NCBI GenBank assembly: GCA_030323885.1
Contig: CM059198.1
Coordinates: 58,368,917 to 58,432,916, forward strand
Reading direction: 5' to 3'
DNA length: 64,000 nt
From: Branchipolynoe longqiensis
Lineage: Eukaryota; Annelida; Polychaeta; Phyllodocida; Polynoidae
Within the stretch, counting starts at the first letter, position 1. Every line of letters starts with the position of its first letter. Shown piece by piece: positions 53,487 to 62,828 of this stretch. Under the pieces are notes generated by a model. That model did no database searches, was not told the DNA's origin, and worked only from the letters and a program-made list of their open reading frames with translations. The position numbers and the translations under genes were made by a program.

Positions 53487-53989
53487 TGTCGTGGGGGTGA
53501 TGAAAATGGGAAATACTGCGCCTAGAGCGGGACTCGAACCCACATCTCTTTGCATTCCAGGCCAGTGTGCTAACCATTACACCACCTAGGCTCCCTGATA
53601 TCAATACACTCCCCACGCCTACCTGTCTATGTGGTTACTTGCCTGAGAGGTCAGTGCAGACCACTACACTCGTCCCCCTGGAATTGTAAGTCTTGTAATG
53701 CTTACAATTACATACACACAGGCAATGCACTAACACATACATACACAGGGTAGGTTCAACAACCATACAGCGCAAAGCTTGTACAGGATCCTGATCACGG
53801 CAACCAGTGTCGTGGGGGTGATGAAAATGGGAAATACTGCGCCTAGAGCGGGACTCGAACCCACATCTCTTTGCATTCCGGGCCAGTGTGCTAACCATTA
53901 CACCACCTAGGCTCCCTGATATCAATACACTCCCCACGCCTACCTGTCTATGTGGTTACTTGCCTGAGAGGTCAGTGCAGACCACTACA
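53487..53989 (-). mobile_element. TRIM with tRNA-like LTRs, complete copy 4
   Basis: Plus-strand order: 3' LTR 53487-53668, internal 53669-53807, 5' LTR 53808-53989. Target duplication ATAG at 53483-53486 and 53990-53993. LTRs near-identical (GCATTCCAGG versus GCATTCCGGG is one difference). B boxes are consensus in both LTRs. Confidence 0.92.
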
Positions 53990-54180
53990 ATAGCATTAAA
54001 AATGTAGGCAACATTCAGAAATGGGCATAATTTGCATGAAATGAAACCATAATTGATCTATCAAATGATAATAAAAATTAGGTCAACACAGCTACAATTC
54101 CAAGGAGCGAAACAAATTGTGAAATTGCAACAAAGCAGCGTGTGTATAGGATATAGTGTCTCATGTGCTACATCAATAGT
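53990..54180. other. no gene seen
   Basis: Unique AT-rich sequence. Confidence 0.4.
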
Positions 54181-54189
54181 GTGCATGGC

Positions 54190-54380
54190 GCCATGACGTC
54201 ATGTGCCATGACGTCATACATTTAAACACTACGTTTTGACCTTGTGAAACGTAACACGCACCACCACAATGCATAAGTATGCTACATCGTGATGTCATGG
54301 TACATGAGGCTGCATCATAATGCTCTACATCCTGATGTTGCTGGTTTGTGATGTCAGACGTCATGACGTCATAACATGAT
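54190..54380. promoter_or_regulatory. cluster of CRE-like TGACGTCA palindromes
   Basis: ATGACGTCAT occurs at about 54194, 54210 and 54363, with further TGACGTCA at 54450 and 54652 in the adjacent duplication. TGACGTCA is the full cAMP-response element. Function not shown. Confidence 0.45.
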
Positions 54381-54381
54381 G

Positions 54382-54785
54382 CTCTTACACCCGTCACACT
54401 GCACCAGAGCGTCCTGTATCATGACACATGCCGCATTCAACACTGAACAGTGACGTCATACCCCACTATAGGGACTCAAACTTCCCCGTATGCGTGGTAT
54501 CTGCATTATGCAGTGTGTTTTTCATGCTGGCTAATCCCTCCATATACCACATTTGATGTTACAACATGGTGCTCTACGATGACCTCTTACACCCGTCACA
54601 CTGCACCATAGCGTCCGGTATCATGACATCATGCCGCAGTTTACACTGCACAGTGACGTCAAACCCCACTATAGCGCCTCACACTGCCCCGCTAGCGTGG
54701 TCTCTGCATTATGCAGTGTGTTGTACAGGCTGGCTACACCCTCCATACACCGCCTGTAAAACACTGCCATACACGTCTGAATTAA
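54382..54785 (+). repeat. 204-bp tandem duplication, two units
   Basis: CTTACACCCGTCACACTGCA at 54382 and 54586. Shared blocks continue: AGCGTCC(T/G)GTATCATGACA, CAGTGACGTCA, CCCCACTATAG and TCTGCATTATGCAGTGTGTT. About 85% identical by eye. Confidence 0.9.
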
Positions 54786-54993
54786 TGATGCCACCGCGGT
54801 ACAGAGAGCATTAATCACCAGCGTGAGCAGTGCAGTGGCATAGCGAACCGCCAGTGGTGCTGCTCTACCGAGCCTTCCTTTATTTATATCTATATAATCT
54901 ATTACACATCACATACTTAGACACCCCATCTGTATAAGTGTGCAATGCACATGAGCCTATGGGCTTATTTAATATGCATGCATAGACTTATTT
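54786..54993. other. no gene seen
   Basis: Unique. CCAGTGGTGCTGCTCTACCG at about 54851 weakly resembles repeat D. Confidence 0.4.
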
Positions 54994-55079
54994 GAAGAGC
55001 TCTTTTCCAAACCGCAATAAATGAGCTTGCAATGCCAAATGCCAAGCTCATAGCTCATACTTTGGAAAAGAGCTCTTCA
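54994..55079. mobile_element. palindromic MITE (GAAGAGCTCTT), copy 3, best preserved
   Basis: 86 bp with 18-bp termini: GAAGAGCTCTTTTCCAAA and TTTGGAAAAGAGCTCTTC, perfectly inverted. AGCTCAT / ATGAGCT occur inside as a second inverted pair. Confidence 0.88.
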
Positions 55080-55087
55080 TATATATA

Positions 55088-55345
55088 TGAGCCTGTCTCA
55101 AAAGGTGCTAACTCTTTTGTTTTTTTGTCCATTGTAACAATTGACACAAAACAGTACAGAAACGGTTATACTGAAAACACAAGGACATTTGCTTCAAATC
55201 AATATGTATTCTATTGGGACTATGAAACACCATGTAAAAAACAAATCAGTTTATCATGAGCAAATGCATAAGTAGATAGTATGTTGATCGTTACTATGGA
55301 TAAAGTTTTGTCCCATATTGCTTAGCACCTTTTGAGACAGTCTCA
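55088..55345. mobile_element. TIR MITE, 258 bp
   Basis: Left terminus TGAGCCTGTCTCAAAAGGTG plus CTAA; the right terminus is its inverted copy with one mismatch over 24 bp (55322-55345). Flanked by TATATA on both sides. The 75-aa frame at 55032 crosses two elements and has no recognised domain. Confidence 0.87.
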
Positions 55346-55377
55346 TATGTATATATATGAAGAGGTGCTTATATAAA

Positions 55378-55445
55378 TGAAGGGCTATTTTCCAAAGCAC
55401 AAGCTACTCTTTTTTTATCACAGCTCATGGCGATTGGAAAAAAGT
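55378..55445. mobile_element. palindromic MITE (GAAGAGCTCTT), decayed copy 4
   Basis: GAAGGGCTATTTTCCAAAG left; GATTGGAAAAAAG right; interior partly recognisable. Confidence 0.55.
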
Positions 55446-55468
55446 GAGTATAGAGATATTGAAGGGAA

Positions 55469-55595
55469 TATTACGTATTATTATGATCATTGCTATACTC
55501 TGTAAGATGCAACATTGTACCAGTGGCACCATCTCAGCCCACCTCTCCGCAACCGGATGTTGGCCAGTGTCAGTCGCAATGGAGGATAATTATGC
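55469..55595 (+). repeat. dispersed repeat D, copy 3
   Basis: TATACTCTGTAAGA, ACCAGTGGCACCATCT and CAACCGGATGTTGGCCAGTG match copies 1 and 2 in order. Confidence 0.82.
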
Positions 55596-55630
55596 TATAC
55601 ATATATATATACATACATCTAAGGTCATTA

Positions 55631-55725
55631 TATACATCATATACATTTCTTAATCTAGAAATACACACACATATATATATATATACGTGTATTTCTAGAT
55701 TTAAGAAATGTATATGATGTATATT
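55631..55725. repeat. hairpin, ~37-bp arms, TA loop
   Basis: TATACATCATATACATTTCT... left and the inverted ...AGAAATGTATATGATGTATA right, with one 1-base indel, around a (TA)n loop. The TRIM copy inserted 2 bp beyond the right arm. Confidence 0.9.
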
Positions 55726-55727
55726 AT

Positions 55728-56230
55728 TGTCATGGGGGTGATGCAAATGGGAAATACTGCGCCTAGAGCGGGACTCGAACCCACATCTCTTTGCATTCCG
55801 GGCCAGTGTGCTAACCATTACACCACCTAGGCTCCCTGATATCAACACACTCCCCACGCCTACCTGTCTATGTGGTTACTTGCCTGAGAGGTCAGTGCAG
55901 ACCACTACACTCGTCCCCCTGGAATTGTAAGTCTTTTAATACTTACAATTACATACATAAAGGCAATGCACTAACACATACATACACAGGGCAGGTTCAA
56001 CAACCATACAGCGCAAAGCTTGTACAGGATCCTGATCACGGCAACCAGTGTCATGGGGGTGTTGAAAATGGGAAATACTGCGCCTAGAGCGGGACTCGAA
56101 CCCACATCTCTTTGCATTCCGGGCCAGTGTGCTAACCATTACACCACCTAGGCACCCTGATATCAATACACTCCCCACGCCTACCTGTCTATGTGGTTAC
56201 TTGCCTGAGAGGTCAGTGCAGACCACTACA
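55728..56230 (-). mobile_element. TRIM with tRNA-like LTRs, complete copy 5
   Basis: Plus-strand order: 3' LTR 55728-55909, internal 55910-56048, 5' LTR 56049-56230. Target duplication TTAT at 55724-55727 and 56231-56234. LTRs differ at only a few positions (for example GTGATGCAAATG versus GTGTTGAAAATG). Very similar to copy 4, 1.7 kb away in the same orientation. Confidence 0.92.
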
Positions 56231-56640
56231 TTATAATGACCTCAGATGTTGCTAGGACGGAAAACAACAACACACTTAATCAGATACTTATTTTCAGGTT
56301 TGGAATAGTTATAAAGGTACATTTATGGAAGTGCTTTGCATATATATATATATATTCTTCCACATAATAGGTTCACCGAAGTGTTATTTACTAATCATAC
56401 ATGTACGACCATATATGAATAATGTATAGACCATAATGCACATATAAATATATATGGGTTATATAATATATTATGATAATATGGCAACCCCAAATGGTCA
56501 CAAGCGTATTCATTGATTTAATTATTGAGCCCTGCGCACCCACACATGCTTCCAGTAGCGCCACCTATGTTCATCAATATGCATTACTGTACCAATAAAT
56601 ATGCATTGTAGAAATACACCCATATATATATATATATGTA
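56231..56640. other. no gene; SINE-A tail scrap and TA repeats
   Basis: 56233-56275 keeps a SINE-A tail (GACCTCAGATGTTGCTAGGA, AACAACAACA). (TA)n at 56339-56354. CCAGTAGCGCCACCTATG at 56552 is a CTCF-like core on the minus strand. Confidence 0.6.
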
Positions 56641-56642
56641 TA

Positions 56643-56912
56643 TGGGTCAGGATCACAAAAAGAGGCCAATTGGGGGGAGTTGTCGGCATCGAGCATGGAT
56701 GTCGGCGTCGATCGGTATAATTATAATTCAGCATTGACAGAGGTGTTGGAAAGTCTTAAAATTTATCCTGAATGTAAAGGTCGAGAAAATACAACAACCG
56801 TATTTGTTTCTAGGATAATTTAATATGAAACAAAGAAATGCACTACACTTTTAAGAATTGTGACGCCGCCATCTTCACTTGACCACCGATTGGCCTGTTT
56901 TCGTGAGGCTGA

Positions 56913-56916
<4 letters not shown>
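56643..56916. mobile_element. TIR MITE, about 274 bp, between TA repeats
   Basis: Left end GGGTCAGGATCACAAAAAGA plus GGCCAATTGG; the right end is the inverted equivalent (complement reads GAGTCAGCCTCACGAAAACA plus GGCCAATCGG). Imperfect TIR of about 30 bp. (TA)n runs touch both ends (56624-56642, 56915-56945). Confidence 0.78.
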
Positions 56917-56945
<29 letters not shown>

Positions 56946-56948
<3 letters not shown>

Positions 56949-57580
56949 TTGTATAATCTAGGAATATAAACAAGGACATTAACTCTCTTCAGTTTGATCT
57001 ATTATTATATACCATGTATCTAGGGTCTACCGCATGATGGATGTAGTTCCAGATTTGGTGACACCGGATATAATTAAGCATCATATAATTAAGCACAAAT
57101 ACTTTGTCCCAAGCATCAAATATGGGATTCGCGAGATTGTCAACTAAATTTGAGGATTAAAACAAATTTGAGGTAATCTGTTCCATGGATGTTTTGGTGG
57201 GAAGTGTGGGTCTTAGATCTGCCCTGACATGGTTATTTCCTTCCTGCCCCCCTGCCCTATGTCTACAACTCTCTCCATGTCCCTGGGTCCATGACCAGAA
57301 TGGTGCATTTGCTGAGTGATCTGCGCATGCTGTACCCGCTTCGCGCATGTATGTATGATGTAAATTCACTGCGTGAAGATTAGGGAGTATAAACATGAAA
57401 ATAACAGGGGAGAATGATGCACTTTAAAATCACCACAGTTAGGGGTTGAGGGAGGAATGAGGTTGGTTATATTTATGTAATTAATACAAACAATGTTTGT
57501 TGACTAAACCGGAATAAAATCAAATATATACAAACCTATATGTAGATCTACAGGTGGAAGAGTATTTCACTGAATGGAAT
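56946..57580. other. no gene seen
   Basis: Unique sequence. ATAATTAAGCA occurs twice near 57070-57095. Confidence 0.4.
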
Positions 57581-57584
57581 GGTG

Positions 57585-57835
57585 GGTCAGGATAGGAATA
57601 GGATAGGGGTTGGGTAGGAACAGGAACAAGTAGGATAGCAGTAGGATAGGCATTGGAGTAGAGCAGGTTTGAAATAGGATAAGTATTTCATAACGGGAGG
57701 ATATAACAGGATACGAGTGGGATATGACTTGGGGAGGAGCAGGATATAGCATGATATGAGTAGGATATGTGTTTGGAGGAGTAGGGTAGAACAGGATAAG
57801 TTAGGTTAGGAGGAGGAGTAACACGACACAGGATA
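57585..57835. repeat. AGGATAGGAATAGGATA minisatellite
   Basis: Degenerate 8-17 bp purine-rich units (GGATAGG, GGATATGA). Confidence 0.75.
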
Positions 57836-57913
57836 GGCAAATCCCACGACATGAAACCAAAATTACATGAACCCAAGTTAGATAGACATTAAGTAAACAG
57901 CAGAAGCTAAGAA

Positions 57914-58090
57914 ATATAAAACCTCTCTAAATCGACCGACCATGGGACGACTTTAAGTGGTCCATTTAGGGAGGTGGGCGGTTTAGAGAGTTAGAATATA
58001 CTTACAATGGTATTGTTGGGACCCAAATAAAGCGATCGATATCGGGGAGTGGTCGATCTGTGAACCGGTCCGTATAGAGAGGTTTTACTG
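57914..58090 (+). mobile_element. pogo/Tigger-like MITE, copy 2
   Basis: AAAACCTCTCTAAATCGACC left (the leading CAGT is lost); CGTATAGAGAGGTTTTACTG right, followed by TA. Collinear with the reverse complement of 41666-41859. Confidence 0.83.
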
Positions 58091-58165
58091 TACATATTTA
58101 GACAATTTCAGTTATAAATGCAAACTTTGCTGTGAATAACTTTATGTAAAGAATGGCAATACCAG

Positions 58166-58500
58166 GTTGGTTGGTTGTTGGCGTTTCACGTCCTGGTAAC
58201 ATCAAAGGTTGTATCAGGATGGATACTGACTTGTGATGGTGCACACTAATGGCAACTTTTATAGTGCTGCCCCACTGGGAAATCAGGCTGCCCTCACCAT
58301 GACCCGATATCCCACTCAGTCACATTATCCTGACACTGAGCTAACCAGTCATTGCCTTATCCTATTAATGCAGAGCGCCAGGCTAGGAAGTGACAAGTAT
58401 CAATTTTATAAGTCATTGGTTTGACTCAACCGGAAACCAAACACCTAACCTCCCGCATGTGAGACCTGCACTCTGCCAATTCGGCCACCATGCCGGGGGA
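58166..58500 (-). mobile_element. SINE-A copy with 9-bp target duplication
   Basis: Minus-strand, full length, flanked by CAATACCAG at 58157-58165 and 58501-58509. Confidence 0.9.
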
Positions 58501-58509
58501 CAATACCAG

Positions 58510-58980
58510 ATGATTAACACATTGCCAGGATGCCAACCATAAAATGAAAACACTATATTAACAATTGTGCTATTTGTAGCTATGTAAATTATATTCATAT
58601 ATGAGTATATTAATCGTGATTCGATAGTGGTCTCTTTACAGATTTCGAACTAAATCCTTTATAGGCACTATAAATCTTCAATACAATTGTTTCTTTTTTT
58701 TTTAAAGTGGCATGCATCTGATAGATCTGACCGCTACACACTAGAGTCGTTGTAATGCCTCACTTTGACAATTTCAAAAACAAATTTATGAGATCGATTA
58801 CCACCGACTGCATATATTATTTACCATTATTGTGCGGTGAATGGAAAACTTCTATTTTTATTTTACTTTGTCGTTCACTTTATCATTATTGTTACTTTCA
58901 AAAAGTTACCTATGCATGACTATAATAAAAGATCCAGAAAACCAAAACAACAAAAAGGATGAATAAATATTTTACGTAGC
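58510..58980. other. no gene; SINE-B tail scrap
   Basis: TATAGGCACTATAAATCTTC at 58661-58680 matches the SINE-B 3' end. The rest is AT-rich unique sequence. Confidence 0.5.
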
Positions 58981-58994
58981 TACCTTCGACACAC

Positions 58995-59195
58995 AACTGG
59001 ACCCCATTGTCTGCATTTAGTAAATGTCGTCTGCTGATAGTGATCCGGAACGTTGCAGCAGACATTCATTGGGCCTTCAAAATATCAATTCAGTGATTAC
59101 GTAGATTAATAGTCGTGAGATGAAACAAAGATTAACCAAAAATAGGGATTTATTTTTTGTATAAGCAGACGAAATTCCGTCGAAGCAGACGACAA
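58995..59195. repeat. GCAGACGAC motif cluster
   Basis: GTCGTCTGC at 59026, GCAGCAGAC at 59054, GCAGACGAA at 59166 and GCAGACGAC at 59184. The same motifs cluster at 27985-28120 and 61838-61945. Confidence 0.5.
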
Positions 59196-59403
59196 TTACC
59201 CGGTGGTTGCTGGGTGTTTTGGGTGAATGCTTCGGCGCGCCATCAGGAAGCTATCTGCAACATACAAGTAGGATAGTATTGACAGGTGAGATTCATTATT
59301 CATAGCCAGGAGGGTTTTATTACTGCTACTATTGATGAGTGGCTGTGGGAACAGTGCAGGCCCATCCACCAACAACAGATCCAACTCAACTCCTAACAAA
59401 CCA

Positions 59404-59746
59404 CATTGGGAACGGTAGCTGAATCGGTCGAGTGCAGGTCTCGCATGTGGGAGATCGGGAGTTTGGTTCCTGGTCGAGTCAGACCAATTACTTACAAAAA
59501 TATTGATACTTGTCAGTTCCTAGCCTGGCGTTCAGCATTAATACAATAATAGGATAGGGCAAGGACTTGTTAGCTCAGTGTCACGATAATGTGACTGAGT
59601 GGGATATTGGGTCATGGTGCTGGCTGCCTGATTTTCCAGTGAGGCAGCACTATGATGTTGGCATGAGTGTGCACTGTCACAAGTCGATGCCTTTCCTGAT
59701 ATGATCTGAGATGATGCCAGGATGTAAAACTCCAACAACCAATCAA
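59404..59746 (+). mobile_element. SINE-A copy with 12-bp target duplication
   Basis: Plus-strand, full length. Flanked by CCTAACAAACCA (59392-59403) and CCTAACACACCA (59747-59758), one mismatch. Head ACGGTAGCTGAATCGGTCGA. Confidence 0.9.
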
Positions 59747-59770
59747 CCTAACACACCAAAGAATAACCAG

Positions 59771-60070
59771 TGGTGTTCTCTGTGGCGGAGTGGTTAGAGT
59801 GTCTGACGTTATTTCTAGGTCAGACTCCTAATCTGAAGGTTGGTGGTTCGATTCCCCATGCCCCCACCTCTGCCAATTTGGATTTCCACCGCTGTGGATA
59901 ACTTACAGCGTCATCAAAGGCCAGTTGCTCTCATACCATGTCTATGTGGTGTGGGAGGTTAAAAATCCCTTGGGTCGGTAAAAGTGAAGGCTTGGGCTTT
60001 CTATGGACAAACTCTGTAATGTTGAAAACAAGTCTATTCAGGCTTATCCATAATAGGCAGTATAAATCTT
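59771..60070 (+). mobile_element. SINE-B copy, full length (defines the family)
   Basis: Head GTGTTCTCTGTGGCGGAGTG with A box TGGCGGAGTGG (perfect consensus) and B box GGTTCGATTCC. Between them TCAGA-CTCCTAA-TCTGA forms an anticodon-type arm with CCT in the anticodon position (Arg-like, inference). Body GCCAATTTGGATTTCCACCG, AGCGTCATCAAAGGCCAGTT and TGTGGTGTGGGAGGTTAAAA; tail AGGCAGTATAAATCTTCAAG followed by A11. Confidence 0.9.
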
Positions 60071-60429
60071 CAAGAAAAAAAAAAACCCACAATGTTGTTC
60101 TTCTTTTTTAATTAAAAAAAACCTGAAGTAAATACCGAATAATTCATCATTTCAATTACATATGTAGATTGCTCTCAAGAAGAGCTTTGATATGTATAGG
60201 TAGTAGCTCCAACTGAACTCCTAACACCAAAGAATATCCACAATTCTGTTCTTCTGCTTTAATTTTTTTTTAATGAAGTAAATATTAGAAATGTCATTTA
60301 TTTCAATTGCATATTTAGATTGCTGTCGTGAAGTTGATGTGTTTCAGGAAACTACGACCAAATTTATTTAGATCAGCCGTCCTTTTCGTCGCTCACTGGT
60401 TCCCGGCACCCGAGCCGAGGTACAATACA

Positions 60430-60495
60430 TAACAACCAACACCATGTCCCGATACCCCACTGAGTCACACTACTATGACAGTGATCCAACCAATG
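60430..60495 (-). mobile_element. SINE-A body fragment
   Basis: ACACCATGTCCCGATACCCC and TGAGTCACACTA remain. Confidence 0.6.
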
Positions 60496-60584
60496 TAGTA
60501 GATCCAACTCAACAAAAGAGCTTTGGTATTTACATGTAGGAGTTCATGTGGCTGGTGTAGGGATTATGGTTTTAGTTGATCTCC

Positions 60585-60650
60585 ACCGACGCCTGCCTGT
60601 CTATGTCAGTACGTCGTTCCTTGCCTGAGAAGTCAGTGCATGCAGTATTA
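60585..60650 (-). mobile_element. TRIM LTR 5'-end fragment
   Basis: CGCCTGCCTGTCTATGT and CCTTGCCTGAGAAGTCAGTGC match the complement of the LTR start. The tRNA-like part is missing. Confidence 0.7.
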
Positions 60651-60774
60651 TATCTCAATGGTGATACTTGCAGGGTAAGACTATGCAGCTTTAAATGTGC
60701 ACTTAGTTTGTGTCTAAGTGACTTGAATATTCATGAGCGCGGCTCCAAAAAGCCGCCTCGCCATTCGAGGGGCG

Positions 60775-61285
60775 TGGAGGCCGGGGGGGAGGGGGACGGG
60801 ATGGGGCGCGGTATGGGCCGGGAGGAGGGGGCTGGAAGGGGCGGGGCGGGGCAGGGCGGGGCGGGGCGGGGGGGGCGGGGCGGCGGGCGGGCGCGGGGGC
60901 GGGGCGGGGCGGCGGGCGGGGCGGGGGGGCGGGGGCGGGGCGGGGCGGGTGCGGGGCGGGGCCGGCGCGGCGGGGGCGGGGCGGGGGGGCGGGGCGCGGG
61001 GCGGGGGCGGGCGGGGCGGCGGGGCGGGCGGGGGGGCGGGGCGGGGCGGGGCGGGCGGCGGGCGGGGCGGGGCGCGGGGGGGCGGGGCGCGCGGCGGGGG
61101 GGGCGGGGCGGGGCGCGCGGGCGGGGCGGGGCGGGGCGGGGCGGGGGGCGGGCGGCGGCGGGGCGGGGCGGGGCGGGGCGGGGCGGGCGGGGGCGGGGCG
61201 GCGGGCCGGGGGGGCGGGGCGGGGCGGGGCGGGGCGGGGCGGGGCGGGGCGGGGCGGGGCGGGGCGGGGCGCGGCGGGACCAGGC
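60775..61285. repeat. GGGGCGGGGC tract, about 500 bp
   Basis: Nearly pure G and C with 5-bp GGGGC units, best at 61215-61270. Open in all frames, including a 278-codon plus frame. Dense runs of four G suggest G-quadruplex formation. Errors in assembly are likely in such sequence. Confidence 0.92.
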
Positions 61286-61387
61286 GGAGGATGGACGGGT
61301 TGCCCCGTGTGGTGTGTCTCACCAAAGCGTCACCGAGCAAGCCGACACTAACCCGACTGTGGCCAATCACAAAGGTTGGTATTTTTT

Positions 61388-61430
61388 AGTTTTACCTCCT
61401 GGCAACATTTAAGGTCATATCAGGACGGGT
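61388..61430 (-). mobile_element. SINE-A tail fragment
   Basis: TAGTTTTACCTCCTGGCAAC and GGTCATATCAGGACGGGT. Confidence 0.7.
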
Positions 61431-61830
61431 CACTCACAAGGAAGCCGCCTCGTTTTCGTGCACTGCAACACTTTCCATGTGGATATGTGACAGTTGTATA
61501 ATCGACTGCACTGTTTCTACGGTTCCCCATCTTGTAGATCATGTCACTAAGGTTACAGTGATTTCCAGCCGCTCTCACCCGCACAACTTCCTGTTTCGCG
61601 CCTTTTTCGTAACAGCGCCCTCGGAAGGGGCTATGCTATGCATGTATATATGTTGTGTTTTTTTCGTAAATGAATTTGATTCATATATATATATATATAT
61701 ATAGATATATATATATATATTGTCAGTGGCTTGGCACTGGTCTTCCTACCCTAAGTGTTACATTTATATAGGCATTTACACTTTATTTTATCAGCTAATG
61801 ATCACCAATGCAACATTATTCGATGCCCAC
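61431..61830. other. no gene; (TA)n at 61682-61720
   Basis: Unique sequence apart from the TA microsatellite. Confidence 0.4.
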
Positions 61831-61834
61831 TATG

Positions 61835-61945
61835 CGCAGACGACAATTTCAGACAAAAGGCCGAAGGATTTTAATCAAACAGATTTAGGTTTTAGCGACA
61901 TTCAGCACGAGCAGACGACATTTAGTCCAAGCAGCAGACGACAGT
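61835..61945 (+). repeat. GCAGACGACA motif cluster
   Basis: GCAGACGACAATTTC (61838), GCAGACGACATTTAG (61911) and GCAGACGACAGTGCG (61934). Confidence 0.55.
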
Positions 61946-62440
61946 GCGTGTTGCTTGGTAACACGCAGGCCAGCCCAATCGGAGCCGCGGCGGTGCATTG
62001 GCTCTGACAGGACGGGGGGCGGGGGGGTGATTGGGGGGGGGGGGTATAATGGACGCCGGCTTGGCCACATGTTTTGACGGGAAAACCTCCAACCTCAGAA
62101 CGAGGCTCAATAACAGCGGCACGCTGGGTGGGGGGAGGGAGGTCCTGGTTTCACTAGTGATTCGCAGACTGTGGCATGTGTAAACAGAGATAGCGACGCC
62201 GGAAGTGCTTAGTCAAGCGTGCTGGGGATATTCAGCTACGCAGACGTGAACTGCGCCTACCTCGTCCTCACTACTTCAGTCCCCCTCACTCATCTACTCA
62301 TACGCACAACACTCATACACATCCAGGCACACACACAACCAGCCACTCCTTCGCAGACCGACGCTCATCGACTGATCAGGCCCATTTTAATAGCAATGTA
62401 ACTGACTGATTATCTTACTTTCTTGTCAGTCTTTGACTTT
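61946..62440. other. no gene seen
   Basis: Unique, with poly-G at 62017-62043. Confidence 0.4.
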
Positions 62441-62444
62441 ACCA

Positions 62445-62828
62445 ACTGAATGAAATCAAAGACTTATAATATTGATATTGCTACTCGTGATATCAACGCT
62501 GGATGCTCGGAATTACAATCTATAAGCCTTTGGTTGGATCACTATCATAGTAGTGTCTGGTGAGGGTATCGGGACATGGTGTTGGCAGCAACAATTTATC
62601 AGTGGATTTTGTACATTGAAAAGTGGCCAGGACTAACTATTGTCACAGTGGTTAGCTCAGCGTCAGGATAATTTGGCTTAGTGCCATATCAGTCCATGGT
62701 GCTGACAACCTGATTTCCCAGTGGGGCAGCACTCTAAAGTCGCAATGAGTACGCACTGTCACAAGCCAGTACCTGTCCTGATATTACCTTAGATATTGCC
62801 AGACGTAAAACTCCAACAACCAACCGAT
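62445..62828 (+). mobile_element. SINE-A copy, head decayed
   Basis: Plus-strand. TGAATGAAATCAAAGACTTA marks the start of the body; the tail ACGTAAAACTCCAACAACC is well kept. Confidence 0.8.

Larger units (their letters stand above)
59378..60340 (+). repeat. local tandem duplication, one unit split by two SINEs
   Basis: Unit 1 starts at 59378 (GATCCAACTCAACTCCTAAC), continues at 59757-59770 (CCAAAGAATAACCA) and again from 60070 (CCCACAATGTTGTTCTTCTT). Unit 2 (60206-60340) has the same blocks without the SINEs: CTCCTAACACCAAAGAATAT then CCACAATTCTGTTCTTCTGC. Unit 2 is thus an empty-site copy for both insertions. Confidence 0.85.

Noticed and set aside
59771..59850. functional tRNA gene at the SINE-B head
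   Set aside because: It has an insertion between the D and anticodon arms and continues into the SINE body; other copies carry the same structure.
60576..61412. 278-codon Gly/Arg/Ala-rich frame
   Set aside because: Product of the GGGGC tract; all frames are open on both strands.
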